Source of the DNA: Caballeronia sordidicola
GTDB taxonomy: Bacteria; Pseudomonadota; Gammaproteobacteria; Burkholderiales; Burkholderiaceae
Assembly: GCF_001544455.2 (NCBI RefSeq)
Contig: NZ_FCOC02000025.1
Location: 1 to 64,000 of the forward strand
DNA: 64,000 bases
Direction of reading: 5' to 3'
Both the position numbers and the translations under genes were made by a program. Shown piece by piece: positions 43,791 to 52,795 of the stretch. A model generated the notes under the pieces. That model saw nothing but the letters and a program-made list of their open reading frames with translations, was not told the DNA's origin and ran no database searches. The first letter of the stretch is position 1; each line of letters opens with the position of its first letter.

Positions 43791-44708
43791 TCAGTTCGCC
43801 GACAAATAGTCTTCGAGCCTCTTTTCGATCCCCGGTTGATCAAGCCCGTGCTCTTTCAACAAATACGCATATGATCCGCAATGCTGCGAGAACTGGTCGC
43901 GGACGCCAATGCGAAGCACACGCGTGGGCGCAAGCTCCGACGCAATTTCGGCAATGGCCGACCCGAGACCGCCCAGCACCGAATGTTCTTCAAGCACGGC
44001 TATCACGCTGCTAAGGCGGCAGATGTCGACGACCTGGGATTTATCGATTGGCTTGATAACCGGCGCGCTCCAGACCGCGGCGCGTGGGTAGCGCTCCCGT
44101 GCGATATCGAGCGCGGTTCGCACCATCGACCCGGTCGCGATAAACGCAATATTCTGGGCCTCCCCGCGCTTCAACTCCAGCAGCCCATTGATGCCCTCGG
44201 GAAGGTTGTCAACATGCACGTCGCCACGGTCCGACTTGCCCATCCGGATATAGATGGGCGCCTTGGCGTTGTAGGCCCTTTCCATGCAAGCGGTCAACTC
44301 AAACCGATCAGCGGGCGAATACACCGATAAGTCCGGAATCGAACGCGCACACGCGATATCTTCCGTGGACTGATGGCTCGTTCCAAGCTGGGCATAGACA
44401 AAGCCCGCTCCGTCACCGATCAGAATCACCGGTAGAAGGTCGTGCGCGATGTCAAGCTTGATCTGCTCCAATACGCGCACCGGCACGAACGCGCTGAGTC
44501 CGTAGACAATGGGGCGAAAACCCGCGCGTGCCAGCCCCGCAGCCATGCCGATCATGTTTTGCTCGGCGATGCCTGCGTTGATGTACTGTTTCGGACATGA
44601 TTTGCGGAAGTTGTCGAAAAGCGCGTAACCGTGATCGCCTGTCAAAAGAAGGACTTTAGGGTCCGCGGTCGCAAGCCGGACGAGCGTGTCAGAAAATGCG
44701 TCCCTCAT
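43791..44708 (-). CDS. transketolase-like enzyme, C-terminal subunit
   Basis: 305 aa, the pyrimidine-binding and C-terminal domains of a split transketolase. YINAGIAEQNMIGMAAGLAR holds the Glu that activates thiamine diphosphate; GDGAGFVYAQLGTSHQSTED and SVYSPADRFELTACM follow. It overlaps the N-terminal subunit gene by 4 bases. Split transketolases of this size occur in dedicated pathways apart from the pentose phosphate cycle. Its place inside an rfbFGH operon points to two-carbon transfer onto a keto sugar. Confidence 0.9.
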   Translation of the reverse strand: MRDAFSDTLVRLATADPKVLLLTGDHGYALFDNFRKSCPKQYINAGIAEQNMIGMAAGLARAGFRPIVYGLSAFVPVRVLEQIKLDIAHDLLPVILIGDGAGFVYAQLGTSHQSTEDIACARSIPDLSVYSPADRFELTACMERAYNAKAPIYIRMGKSDRGDVHVDNLPEGINGLLELKRGEAQNIAFIATGSMVRTALDIARERYPRAAVWSAPVIKPIDKSQVVDICRLSSVIAVLEEHSVLGGLGSAIAEIASELAPTRVLRIGVRDQFSQHCGSYAYLLKEHGLDQPGIEKRLEDYLSAN

Positions 44709-45535
44709 TGCACGCCTCCGGCGACGGCCGCCAAGGCCTTTTCATAAGTTTCCGAATTCAAACGCGTGTAATGCCAGATGTTATCCCCTTCCATGAATGG
44801 CACGCCTTTACCTTTGACAGTCCGCGCGACAAGGGCCTTCGGCGCATTTGATGTGCTCGAACTGAGCTGGACAATCGCTTCGTCGATAGCCCGTTCGTCG
44901 TGTCCGTCAACTGTCATTGTCTCGAATCCGAAGCTCTCGAATTTCGCCTGGATCGAACCCAGTCCAAGAACCTCGTCGGTGCGTCCCATCGCCTGGAAGC
45001 CGTTCTCGTCGACGATGACCATAAAGTTCTTCAACTTGTTGTGTGCCGCAAACAGCGCACCTTCCCAGATGGGGCCTTCGTTGAGCTCGCCGTCGCCAAC
45101 CAGGGCAAACGTGCGCTGGCCGGTGCCACTCAGCTTCGCGCCCATCGCAAGACCCACGCCGACGGAAAATCCGTGCCCGAGTGAACCCGACGTAACTTCA
45201 AGCCCTGGGATACGGGAATCGGATAGCCCCGTGAGATTGCTGCCATCCGAAAAGTAACCCGTGAAAGCTTCATCAGGAAGCCATCCCAGCTCACGCATGC
45301 AGGCGTACTGCGCCATCACCCCGTGGCCCTTGCTTAGAACAAGGTAGTCCCGATCCGATGCATGCGGGTTGTTGCCCGGATACCGCAGATAATTCCGATA
45401 CAACACTGCAAGCAGTTCGATAATCGAAAACGCACAGCCGATATGAACGGTCGAACCGGCGTAAGCCATCTCTAGCACGGTTGTCCGCAGCATTTTGACG
45501 TCGAAGGCGGGATTTGGCGAACTCGTCATGGTCAC
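44705..45535 (-). CDS. transketolase-like enzyme, N-terminal subunit
   Basis: 276 aa, the diphosphate-binding half of a split transketolase. VHIGCAFSIIELLAVLY, SKGHGVMAQYA, SLGHGFSVGVGLAMG and the GDG-x(~26)-N motif GDGELNEGPIWEG bind Mg and thiamine diphosphate. It starts 3 bases after the rfbH stop. Together the two halves make one full enzyme that carries a two-carbon ketol unit. Confidence 0.92.
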   Translation of the reverse strand: MTMTSSPNPAFDVKMLRTTVLEMAYAGSTVHIGCAFSIIELLAVLYRNYLRYPGNNPHASDRDYLVLSKGHGVMAQYACMRELGWLPDEAFTGYFSDGSNLTGLSDSRIPGLEVTSGSLGHGFSVGVGLAMGAKLSGTGQRTFALVGDGELNEGPIWEGALFAAHNKLKNFMVIVDENGFQAMGRTDEVLGLGSIQAKFESFGFETMTVDGHDERAIDEAIVQLSSSTSNAPKALVARTVKGKGVPFMEGDNIWHYTRLNSETYEKALAAVAGGVQ

Positions 45536-45538
45536 TAC

Positions 45539-46861
45539 TCAGAAATTTACGCCCAGGAATGCTTCGATCTTACTCACCGAGAATTCCATCATTGGCTCGG
45601 TCAGCGCCGGTTGTACACCAACCCAGAAGGTGTCGTTCATCACAATGTCGGTATTGGTTAGGTCACCGCTCACGCGATAATTGCGTCCCGTCATGTACGG
45701 TTGGCGCGTGAGATTACCTGCGAACAGCAGACGGGTTCCGACCCGGTTCTGATCCAGGTATTGCAGCAAATCGACGCGACTGACTGGGCAGCCTTCGCGC
45801 AAGGTAATTGGGAAACCAAACCACGACGGATCGCTGTTTGGCGTGGCTTCCGGCAGAATCAGGAATTCTTCGCAGCTAGCCAGACGCTCCTTGAGAAATG
45901 CAAAATGTTCCTTGCGCTGCGCAATAAAACGCGACGCCTTTTCAAGTTGAGCGAGGCCGCATGCGGCTTGCATGTCGGTAATTTTAAGGTTGTAGCCGAG
46001 ATGACTATATGTGTATTTATGGTCATAGCCTTCCGGCAAGGAACCGAATTGCTGACTGAAACGACGCCCGCAAGTATTGTCCTTGCCCGGTGCACAATAG
46101 CAGTCGCGGCCCCAATCGCGGAAGCTTTCAGCAATGCGCTTCAGGTCGGGATTATTCGTAAAGACCGCGCCGCCTTCACCCATTGTGATGTGATGCGCCG
46201 GGTAGAAGCTTAATGTTCCAATATCGCCGAAGGTCCCCACCAGTTGACCGTTGTAAGTCGAGCCAAGCGCGTCACAGCAGTCTTCCACCAGCCAGAGATT
46301 GTACTTCTTGCACAACGCAGTGATAACTTCCAGGTTGTACGGATTCCCTAGCGTGTGCGCCAGCATGATCGCTTTCGTCTTAGGGCTGATCGCGGCTTCA
46401 ATCTTGCTCGCGTCGATGTTGTAAGTTCCAATTTGGACATCTACAAATACCGGCACGGCACCAAACTGAAGGATCGGGTTGACCGTGGTGGGAAAGCCTG
46501 CTGCAACGCCAATCACTTCATCGCCCGGCTTAATTGCGCGCTCGCCCAACGCAGGAGAAGTGAGCGTTGTAAACGCCACCAAATTAGCCGACGAGCCGGA
46601 ATTTACGGTAATGAGATATCGCACGCCGAGAAACGCAGCGAGCTTCGCTTCGAATTCGTCGTTGAATCGACCAGTGGTCAGCCAGCCGTCAAGCGACGCC
46701 TCGACCATGAGCTTAAGCTCCGAGGCATCAAGCACTTTTCCGGACGGCGGGACCACAGATGCCCCCGGCAGAAAGGGTTGGGATGCGAGCGCGATGGCCG
46801 CATATTCTTCAACCAGCTTGGCGATCTGCGCGCGAATGGCGTTTGTATTGGCGTTTTGCAT
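45539..46861 (-). CDS. rfbH: CDP-4-dehydro-6-deoxyglucose 3-dehydratase (E1)
   Basis: 440 aa, usual length. Aminotransferase fold of the DegT family, but at the place of the PLP-binding Lys it has His (YPAHHITMGEGG, H223/H224), the hallmark of E1. Cysteines for the 2Fe-2S cluster are present in VEDCCDALG and RDCYCAPGKDNTC. It removes the C-3 hydroxyl of CDP-4-keto-6-deoxyglucose together with an E3 reductase (RfbI/DdhD), which is not in this window and must come from elsewhere or be replaced. Product: CDP-4-keto-3,6-dideoxyglucose. Confidence 0.95.
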   Translation of the reverse strand: MQNANTNAIRAQIAKLVEEYAAIALASQPFLPGASVVPPSGKVLDASELKLMVEASLDGWLTTGRFNDEFEAKLAAFLGVRYLITVNSGSSANLVAFTTLTSPALGERAIKPGDEVIGVAAGFPTTVNPILQFGAVPVFVDVQIGTYNIDASKIEAAISPKTKAIMLAHTLGNPYNLEVITALCKKYNLWLVEDCCDALGSTYNGQLVGTFGDIGTLSFYPAHHITMGEGGAVFTNNPDLKRIAESFRDWGRDCYCAPGKDNTCGRRFSQQFGSLPEGYDHKYTYSHLGYNLKITDMQAACGLAQLEKASRFIAQRKEHFAFLKERLASCEEFLILPEATPNSDPSWFGFPITLREGCPVSRVDLLQYLDQNRVGTRLLFAGNLTRQPYMTGRNYRVSGDLTNTDIVMNDTFWVGVQPALTEPMMEFSVSKIEAFLGVNF

Positions 46862-46873
46862 GGTAAGGGGGAG

Positions 46874-47947
46874 TTATTCGTCGCAATTTTGATAGGCGTG
46901 AATCTGATCCAGCGTTAGCGTGCGGATGTCGGTACCGCGCTGGCGCTGCTTGGACCAGTCGACGACGAGCTTCAAGGCTTCGGTCAGCCGCAAAGAAGGG
47001 CGCCATCCAAGGCGGGTACGAACCTTGGAGATATCAAGTTTTAGATAAGTTGCTTCATGCGGATGATCGCCTGCGTCGACTTGCCACTTTGCATCAGCGC
47101 CCCACATTTGACCCATTTGTTCTGCGATCCAGCCGACCGGCTTTGCATCATCGTCGATAGGCCCGAAGTTCCAACCCTCCCCGTAATCCGGACCGTTGGC
47201 ATAAAGCCGTTCGGCGAGGGTTAGATAACCGTGTAACGGCTCGAGAACATGTTGCCACGGTCGGATGGAGTGAGGATTGCGGATGCTGACTACACGACCC
47301 GCCTCGAACGCACCTAGGATGTCCGGAATCAGGCGATCCTGAGACCAGTCTCCGCCACCGATCACGTTGCCCGCCCGGACAGTTGCAAGGGCAACACCAT
47401 GTTGTGAGTAGGCCGCCGGATTGAAAAACGAAGAACGATACGCCGACGTTACCAGCTCCGCGCATCCTTTACTGTTGCTATACGGATCGTAGCCTCCCAT
47501 TGGCTCGTTTTCCCGATAACCCCACGCCCACTCACGATTCTCATAGCATTTGTCAGTGGTAATGTTGACAACAGCTTTCACACCCGGAGCAGCGCGGACC
47601 GCTTCCAACAGATGCACCGTGCCCATGACATTGGTCGCATAGGTTTCCACGGGGTTTTGATATGAGTAACGCACCAGCGGCTGTGCGGCCATGTGTATGA
47701 CGACTTCCGGCTGCGCATCAAGAATGGCTCGCTGGATTGCAGCCAGGTCACGGATGTCACCGGTTATTGATTTCATGCCGTCGGCTACCCTGGCTTCTTC
47801 GAAAAGGCTAGGGTGTGTCGGCGCCGGCAGCGCAAAACCCGTCAATTCGGCATTAAGACTTTGCAGCCAGAGAGACATCCAACTACCTTTAAAACCCGTA
47901 TGGCCCGTTAGAAAAACGCGCTTGCCTGCCCAGAACTTTGGATTCAT
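46874..47947 (-). CDS. rfbG: CDP-glucose 4,6-dehydratase
   Basis: 357 aa from the ATG at 47947, overlapping rfbF by 4 bases. GHTGFKGSW (15-23) is the NAD-binding loop of this family, TTDKCYENREW holds the catalytic acid region and YSNSK the Tyr-x3-Lys pair. It converts CDP-glucose to CDP-4-keto-6-deoxyglucose. Second step of the 3,6-dideoxyhexose path, with rfbF before and rfbH after in the usual order. Confidence 0.95.
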   Translation of the reverse strand: MNPKFWAGKRVFLTGHTGFKGSWMSLWLQSLNAELTGFALPAPTHPSLFEEARVADGMKSITGDIRDLAAIQRAILDAQPEVVIHMAAQPLVRYSYQNPVETYATNVMGTVHLLEAVRAAPGVKAVVNITTDKCYENREWAWGYRENEPMGGYDPYSNSKGCAELVTSAYRSSFFNPAAYSQHGVALATVRAGNVIGGGDWSQDRLIPDILGAFEAGRVVSIRNPHSIRPWQHVLEPLHGYLTLAERLYANGPDYGEGWNFGPIDDDAKPVGWIAEQMGQMWGADAKWQVDAGDHPHEATYLKLDISKVRTRLGWRPSLRLTEALKLVVDWSKQRQRGTDIRTLTLDQIHAYQNCDE

Positions 47948-48720
47948 TTCCATACCTTCCACGGCGCATTACCACTTGCCCAAAGTTCCTCGAGAAAATT
48001 CTTATCCCGGAGCGTGTCCATCGGTTGCCAAAAACTATGGTGTGAAAATGCCGCGAGCTGACCCTCGTTGGCGAGGCGCTCCAAAGGCTCACGCTCCCAA
48101 CTTATTTGATCTCCGTCAATGTAGTTGATAACTTCAGGGGAGAGCACAAAAAACCCGGCATTGATCATACCGCTTGCGTCCGTGGGCTTTTCACGAAATG
48201 CGGTAACTTTTGCGTCGCTGGCAATATCCAAAGCACCAAATCGACCCGGAGGATTCGCGCCGGTGAGGGTTGCATTTAAACCGTGAGACTTATGAAACGA
48301 AATCAGCTCGCTGATATTCACGTCGCCAACACCGTCGCCATAAGTGAAACAGAATGGTTCATCGCGATCCAAATATTGCGCAACCCGCTTTAAACGCCCC
48401 CCGGTGAGGGTTTCTTCGCCCGTGTCCACGAGCGTCACTCGCCACGGTTCCGCAAAGCGCTGATGTACCTCCATCCGGTTGTGCTCCATATCGAACGTAA
48501 CATCCGACATATGGAGGAAGTAATTTGCAAAATACTCCTTGATCACATAACCTTTGTACCCGCAGCAAATCACGAAATCATTAATCCCATAATGTGAATA
48601 GATCTTCATTATGTGCCAGAGGACCGGCTTCCCCCCAATTTCAATCATTGGCTTCGGCTTGAGGTGCGTTTCCTCAGAGATTCGAGTTCCAAGACCGCCA
48701 GCGAGGATTACAGCTTTCAT
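47944..48720 (-). CDS. rfbF: glucose-1-phosphate cytidylyltransferase
   Basis: 258 aa from the ATG at 48720 (MKAVILAGGLGTRISEET). The nucleotidyltransferase loop GGLGTRISEET and the Lys pair in LKPKPMIEIG, then TYGDGVGDV and NAGFFVL, match RfbF. It forms CDP-glucose from glucose-1-phosphate and CTP. First gene of an eight-gene leftward run that ends at the terminator at 41421. Confidence 0.96.
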   Translation of the reverse strand: MKAVILAGGLGTRISEETHLKPKPMIEIGGKPVLWHIMKIYSHYGINDFVICCGYKGYVIKEYFANYFLHMSDVTFDMEHNRMEVHQRFAEPWRVTLVDTGEETLTGGRLKRVAQYLDRDEPFCFTYGDGVGDVNISELISFHKSHGLNATLTGANPPGRFGALDIASDAKVTAFREKPTDASGMINAGFFVLSPEVINYIDGDQISWEREPLERLANEGQLAAFSHHSFWQPMDTLRDKNFLEELWASGNAPWKVWK

Positions 48721-49356
48721 TAAAGACGCTTTCCTTATATTTCGCGAATTAACCAAATGTCGCTATCGAAATAGCAATCTCGAAACATCGTTTTAAAAAA
48801 TAACGCTTGTTAAAATTTAGAAACTATCAAAATATATTAATCTAGATTATCCGGAGGACGAAGCGTTACTCGGATTTTTAATTTAAAGTTAATTTAGCTG
48901 TCAAATCACAATGAACCGAGTTAATAACAAGCTTATCCAATTTTTATCTCTTTTTTCATTAAACAATCCCTGTGCCCCCATAATCAACATCGATACAGAC
49001 ATCGGAAATGAAAAACATATGAGCGGGAAATTTGCTTATAATGATAGCCCGGTTCGAAACCAATAGCAAACTGATCAAAGAATCGCCCTCGCTTGACCCC
49101 TTGGCTGTCGGCAAAAAGCGACCGCTAGTTTCACCGCGGCGCGGGGCAGGCTGTTGTGCACGGACGACGGAGGGTACCACGAGGCGCACCAAGACCTAAA
49201 TGTCGCCGACGCATTGGCGATATGATGTGAGTTTGTTGAAAAATGCCGCATACGGCGCGCGGTGCGCCCGGTGCTTGCAGCGCCGACGCAGAATGCGCGC
49301 ACAATGCAAGTACCGCATGATCGGTGGGAACGTTCAAAAGGAGTACGAGGAAAGTA
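48721..49356. other. divergent promoter region with AT-rich core
   Basis: Holds the start signals of leftward rfbF and rightward fcl. Bases 48757-49045 are far richer in A and T than the surroundings, and TATAAT lies at 49037-49042 on the forward strand without a good -35 box. Such AT-rich cores often bind H-NS-like silencers. No gene seen. Confidence 0.45.
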
Positions 49357-50310
49357 ATGTCGACGACCACAGCAACCATCACCAAAGCTTCCAAAATCTA
49401 CGTCGCCGGTCATCGTGGCATGGTCGGCTCAGCAATTGTCCGCCGCCTGAATGCCAGCGGCTATGAAAACGTCCTGAGTGCGACGCGCGCGGAACTGGAT
49501 CTTGAAGATAATCACGCCGTGCGGTCGTTCATGCAGCGCGAAAAACCGGATTATGTCTTCCTCGCGGCGGCGAAAGTCGGGGGCATCTACGCGAACAATA
49601 CGTATCCTGGCGAATTCATCTTTCAGAACCTCGCCATCCAGAACAACGTTATCCATTCGGCCTACGAAGCAGGTGTCCAGCGACTGCTGTTTCTCGGTTC
49701 ATCCTGCATTTACCCGCGTGAGTGCCCTCAGCCTATCCGCGAAGACTACCTGTTGACCGGTCCGCTCGAACCGACCAATCAGCCGTATGCCATCGCTAAG
49801 ATTGCCGGGGTCGAACTCTGCGACGCGTACAACCGCCAATATGGTACGCAGTACGCGAGCGCCATGCCGACCAACCTCTACGGTCCCAACGACAACTATG
49901 ACCTCGCGACGAGCCACGTGTTGCCGGCGCTGATTCGCAAGGCGCACGAAGCGAAGTTGCGCGGCGATCACGAACTGGTCGTCTGGGGCACAGGTACGCC
50001 GCGCCGCGAATTCATGTATGTCGACGACATGGCCGACGCCTGCGTCTTCATGATGGAATCCGGTGTGCCGTCCGGCCTGTTCAACATCGGCCTAGGAACG
50101 GACGTCACGATTCGCGAAGTAGCGCAAGCGGTGATCGAGGCAGTCGGCTTCGACGGAAAATTGACATTTGACACCACAAAGCCCGACGGCACACCGCGCA
50201 AGCTCCTGTCTGTTGACAAACTGAAGGCGCTCGGCTGGAAAGCGAAGACCGAGTTGCCAGAAGGCTTGCGCCTCGCCTATCAAAGTTTCCTGAACGGGGA
50301 CAAGCGGTAG
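49357..50310 (+). CDS. fcl: GDP-L-fucose synthase
   Basis: 317 aa from the ATG at 49357, with AGGA 9-10 bases upstream; a longer frame from 49324 exists. IYVAGHRGMVGSAIVRRL (NADP loop), AAAKVGGIYANN, SSCIYPRECPQPI and YAIAK (catalytic Tyr-Lys), then PTNLYGPNDNYD, are diagnostic. It epimerises and reduces GDP-4-keto-6-deoxymannose made by Gmd (52796-53833). Unusually, fcl and gmd are apart and convergent. Confidence 0.95.
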   Translation: MSTTTATITKASKIYVAGHRGMVGSAIVRRLNASGYENVLSATRAELDLEDNHAVRSFMQREKPDYVFLAAAKVGGIYANNTYPGEFIFQNLAIQNNVIHSAYEAGVQRLLFLGSSCIYPRECPQPIREDYLLTGPLEPTNQPYAIAKIAGVELCDAYNRQYGTQYASAMPTNLYGPNDNYDLATSHVLPALIRKAHEAKLRGDHELVVWGTGTPRREFMYVDDMADACVFMMESGVPSGLFNIGLGTDVTIREVAQAVIEAVGFDGKLTFDTTKPDGTPRKLLSVDKLKALGWKAKTELPEGLRLAYQSFLNGDKR

Positions 50311-50321
50311 CTCACCAACGT

Positions 50322-51071
50322 ATGCCCAATCGCAAGCCCGCCGTTACTGTCGTCGTTCCTTCGTTCAACCAAGGGCGCTTCCTCAAAGACGCCCTTCGAT
50401 CGATAGCCTCGCAAAGTGTCCCCACCGAAATCTTCGTGATGGACGGGGGCTCGACAGACAATTCGGTTTCTATCATTCGAAATTGGGAATCGAAGCTTGC
50501 AGGCTGGCGTAGTCACAAGGACGACGGGCAGGCTGCGGCAATCAACGAAGGCATTGCCCTGGGTACAGCACCGTATGTTTGCTGGCTCAATAGCGATGAC
50601 TTCTTATTGCCCGGTGGCCTCGGCAAACTCGTCGCAGCACTAGAGCGGCACTCCATGTGGCCAGCCGCGTACGGCAAGGCGCTGCATCTCGATGAGGTTA
50701 CTGGTCGGCGCACTCCCGCGTGGGTCGAACCGTTTAACGAGCGCCGCATGGCAACACGCTGCGTCATCACCCAGCCAGCGTCACTGGTCCGGCGCAGCGC
50801 TTGGACCGCAGTCGGAGGCCTCGACACGTCCCTGAAGATGGCGCTCGACTACGACCTCTGGTGGCGTCTTTATCGCACCGGTGGTCCGCTTGGTTTTGTC
50901 GATGAAGAAGTCGCGGTCAACCGGAACCACGATGAAACCAAAACGCGTATTCATCGCCGCCTGCACTACAAGGAAGCGATGGAGACAGTGCGCCGCCATC
51001 ATGGCCATGTACCGTTGAAGTGGTGGCTCGCCCAGCCTTACGCCGTCTGGTGGAAGACCCTCATCCGCTAG
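50322..51071 (+). CDS. glycosyltransferase, GT2 family
   Basis: 249 aa. VTVVVPSFNQGRFLKDALRS, MDGGSTDNSV and WLNSDDFLLPGG (metal binding), then ITQPASLVRR and ALDYDLWWRLY. It resembles the GT2 enzyme at 31356-32210 in layout. Starts 11 bases after fcl, so fucose transfer is possible, but the donor cannot be read from the sequence. Confidence 0.9.
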   Translation: MPNRKPAVTVVVPSFNQGRFLKDALRSIASQSVPTEIFVMDGGSTDNSVSIIRNWESKLAGWRSHKDDGQAAAINEGIALGTAPYVCWLNSDDFLLPGGLGKLVAALERHSMWPAAYGKALHLDEVTGRRTPAWVEPFNERRMATRCVITQPASLVRRSAWTAVGGLDTSLKMALDYDLWWRLYRTGGPLGFVDEEVAVNRNHDETKTRIHRRLHYKEAMETVRRHHGHVPLKWWLAQPYAVWWKTLIR

Positions 51072-51072
51072 C

Positions 51073-52188
51073 ATGCGAGTTCTTCATTTCTATAAGACCT
51101 ATAAGCCGGATACGATGGGTGGCATCGAGCAGGTGATCGGTGAGATCTGCAGCGGCTCCGCCCGCCGGGGTGTAGCAAGCGACGTACTCACCGTCAGCCG
51201 CAACACGTCAACAGTGGATCTGGGCGACCACATGCACTATCGAGCGCGGCTCGATCTCAATATTGCGTCGTCGGCATTTTCGCTGTCGTCACTCTCCCGG
51301 TTGAAGGAACTCTCCCAGCACGCGGACGTGATCCACTACCACTTCCCGTGGCCGTTCATGGACATGGCGCATTTCCTCACACGTTTGAACAAGCCGACGG
51401 TCGTCACCTATCACTCGGATATAGTCCGGCAGAAAACGCTCCTGCACTTCTATCGGCCTTTGATGATGCGTTTTCTCGGCAGCGTCACGCGCATCGTTGC
51501 GACCTCGCCGCAGTACGCGAAGAGCAGCGTGGTATTGCAGCGGTTCGCAGACAAGGTCGAGGTGATCCCTTTCGGGCTAAACACGCAAGCTTACCCTCCC
51601 GCAACTGAAGCCAGAGTGGCCAAATGGCGGGCTCGCGTCGGACCCAAGTTCTTTCTGTTCGTTGGCATGCTGCGCTACTACAAGGGCTTGCATGTCCTGC
51701 TGGACGCCCTGAAGGGCTCCGACTACACCGTCGTCATCCTGGGTGGTGGCCCTCTCGAGAATGAATTGAAGTCGCAGGCTGCAGCGCTGGATTTGCGCAA
51801 CGTGCATTTCGTCGGCGCACTGCCTGATGAAGACAAGGTCGCCCTGCTTACGCTGTGCTATGGGCTCCTCTTTCCGTCGCATCTGAGATCGGAAGCATTC
51901 GGCATTTCACTGCTGGAAGCAGCTATGTTCGGCAAGCCGATGATCTCGTGCGAAATTGGCACTGGAACGTCTTATGTGAACATGGCTAATGAAACCGGGC
52001 TTGTCGTGCCCCCATGCAACCGCGCCGCGCTACGAAATGCAATCGACCAGATGTGGCACGATGAAGCGCTCGCAGTGAGATTTGGATCTGCGGCGCAGCA
52101 ACGATTCTGCAAGCTTTTCACTGCGGACAAGATGGCCGACTCGTATGTCGATCTGTATAAGCGAATTGCTTACGAGTCTTCACGCTGA
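51073..52188 (+). CDS. glycosyltransferase, GT4 family
   Basis: 371 aa. MRVLHFYKTYKPDTMGGIEQ is the N-terminal acceptor domain start; VIHYHFPWPF, FVGMLRYYKGLHVLLDAL and FPSHLRSEAFGISLLEAAMF form the donor site, with the E-x7-E pair. Begins 1 base after the preceding stop, so coupled. Retaining transfer, donor unknown; GDP-mannose is common for such proteins. Confidence 0.9.
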   Translation: MRVLHFYKTYKPDTMGGIEQVIGEICSGSARRGVASDVLTVSRNTSTVDLGDHMHYRARLDLNIASSAFSLSSLSRLKELSQHADVIHYHFPWPFMDMAHFLTRLNKPTVVTYHSDIVRQKTLLHFYRPLMMRFLGSVTRIVATSPQYAKSSVVLQRFADKVEVIPFGLNTQAYPPATEARVAKWRARVGPKFFLFVGMLRYYKGLHVLLDALKGSDYTVVILGGGPLENELKSQAAALDLRNVHFVGALPDEDKVALLTLCYGLLFPSHLRSEAFGISLLEAAMFGKPMISCEIGTGTSYVNMANETGLVVPPCNRAALRNAIDQMWHDEALAVRFGSAAQQRFCKLFTADKMADSYVDLYKRIAYESSR

Positions 52189-52190
52189 CG

Positions 52191-52517
52191 TCAGATATCG
52201 CAGGATTCGATCCTGACCACGCCAGATTCGGCAGTGCGAACCCGTGTAGCCGCAATGCCGGCGATGAGTGCTGAATTGAGAACGAAAGCGTTCATGGGGC
52301 CATCGTCGGTATCCGCAGCGTGAAAGTGCTCGCGCAAAGCCGCGTGACTAATAAGACCACGGTAAATCACCTCCTCAAACTCAAAGCGAAAGTTGACGGT
52401 CTCCGAAAACCAGTCGTTCGTCGGAAACAGATTCGTCTCCTCACTTTTTCCTTCGCGAGTTTGAACGCGCCTTGGATTCCAAATGAAATTCAAGCTGCGC
52501 GAGGTTACCCGGCTCAT
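52191..52517 (-). CDS. DUF1488-family small protein
   Basis: 108 aa if the ATG at 52517 (MSRVTSRSLN) is used; the frame is open further upstream to 52784 and the start is not certain. The C-terminal 75 residues, NFRFEFEEVIYRGLISHAAL, then REHFHAADTDDGPMNAFVLN, fit the DUF1488 pattern of short soluble proteins of unknown function. It is not a sugar enzyme and converges on the glycosyltransferase with 2 bases between stops. Confidence 0.55.
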   Translation of the reverse strand: MSRVTSRSLNFIWNPRRVQTREGKSEETNLFPTNDWFSETVNFRFEFEEVIYRGLISHAALREHFHAADTDDGPMNAFVLNSALIAGIAATRVRTAESGVVRIESCDI

Positions 52518-52795
52518 CGATGGTTCACGATGACAAAGTGCATAGATCGCCCTTTTTATGAGGAATCGCAGCATGCCGGCCGAAGAACCAATAACGGCGT
52601 GAATAAGAATTCGGGCATCGATTTGATCAGCATAACCGACCAAACGCTTGACAGTATTATCTTCGAGTCGCGAGTACTCTCGACACCGATCGACAGCAGA
52701 GCCACCTCCCACAAAATCAGTTGGGTTGGTGGTTCCACTGTATTTCGGCCGATCTGACGAAACACTAGCCTGGTCCCAATGCACGAATTACTCGT

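Noticed and set aside
52320..52757. 145-aa forward frame near the DUF1488 gene
   Set aside because: No domain or ribosome binding site; the reverse strand matches a known small-protein family.
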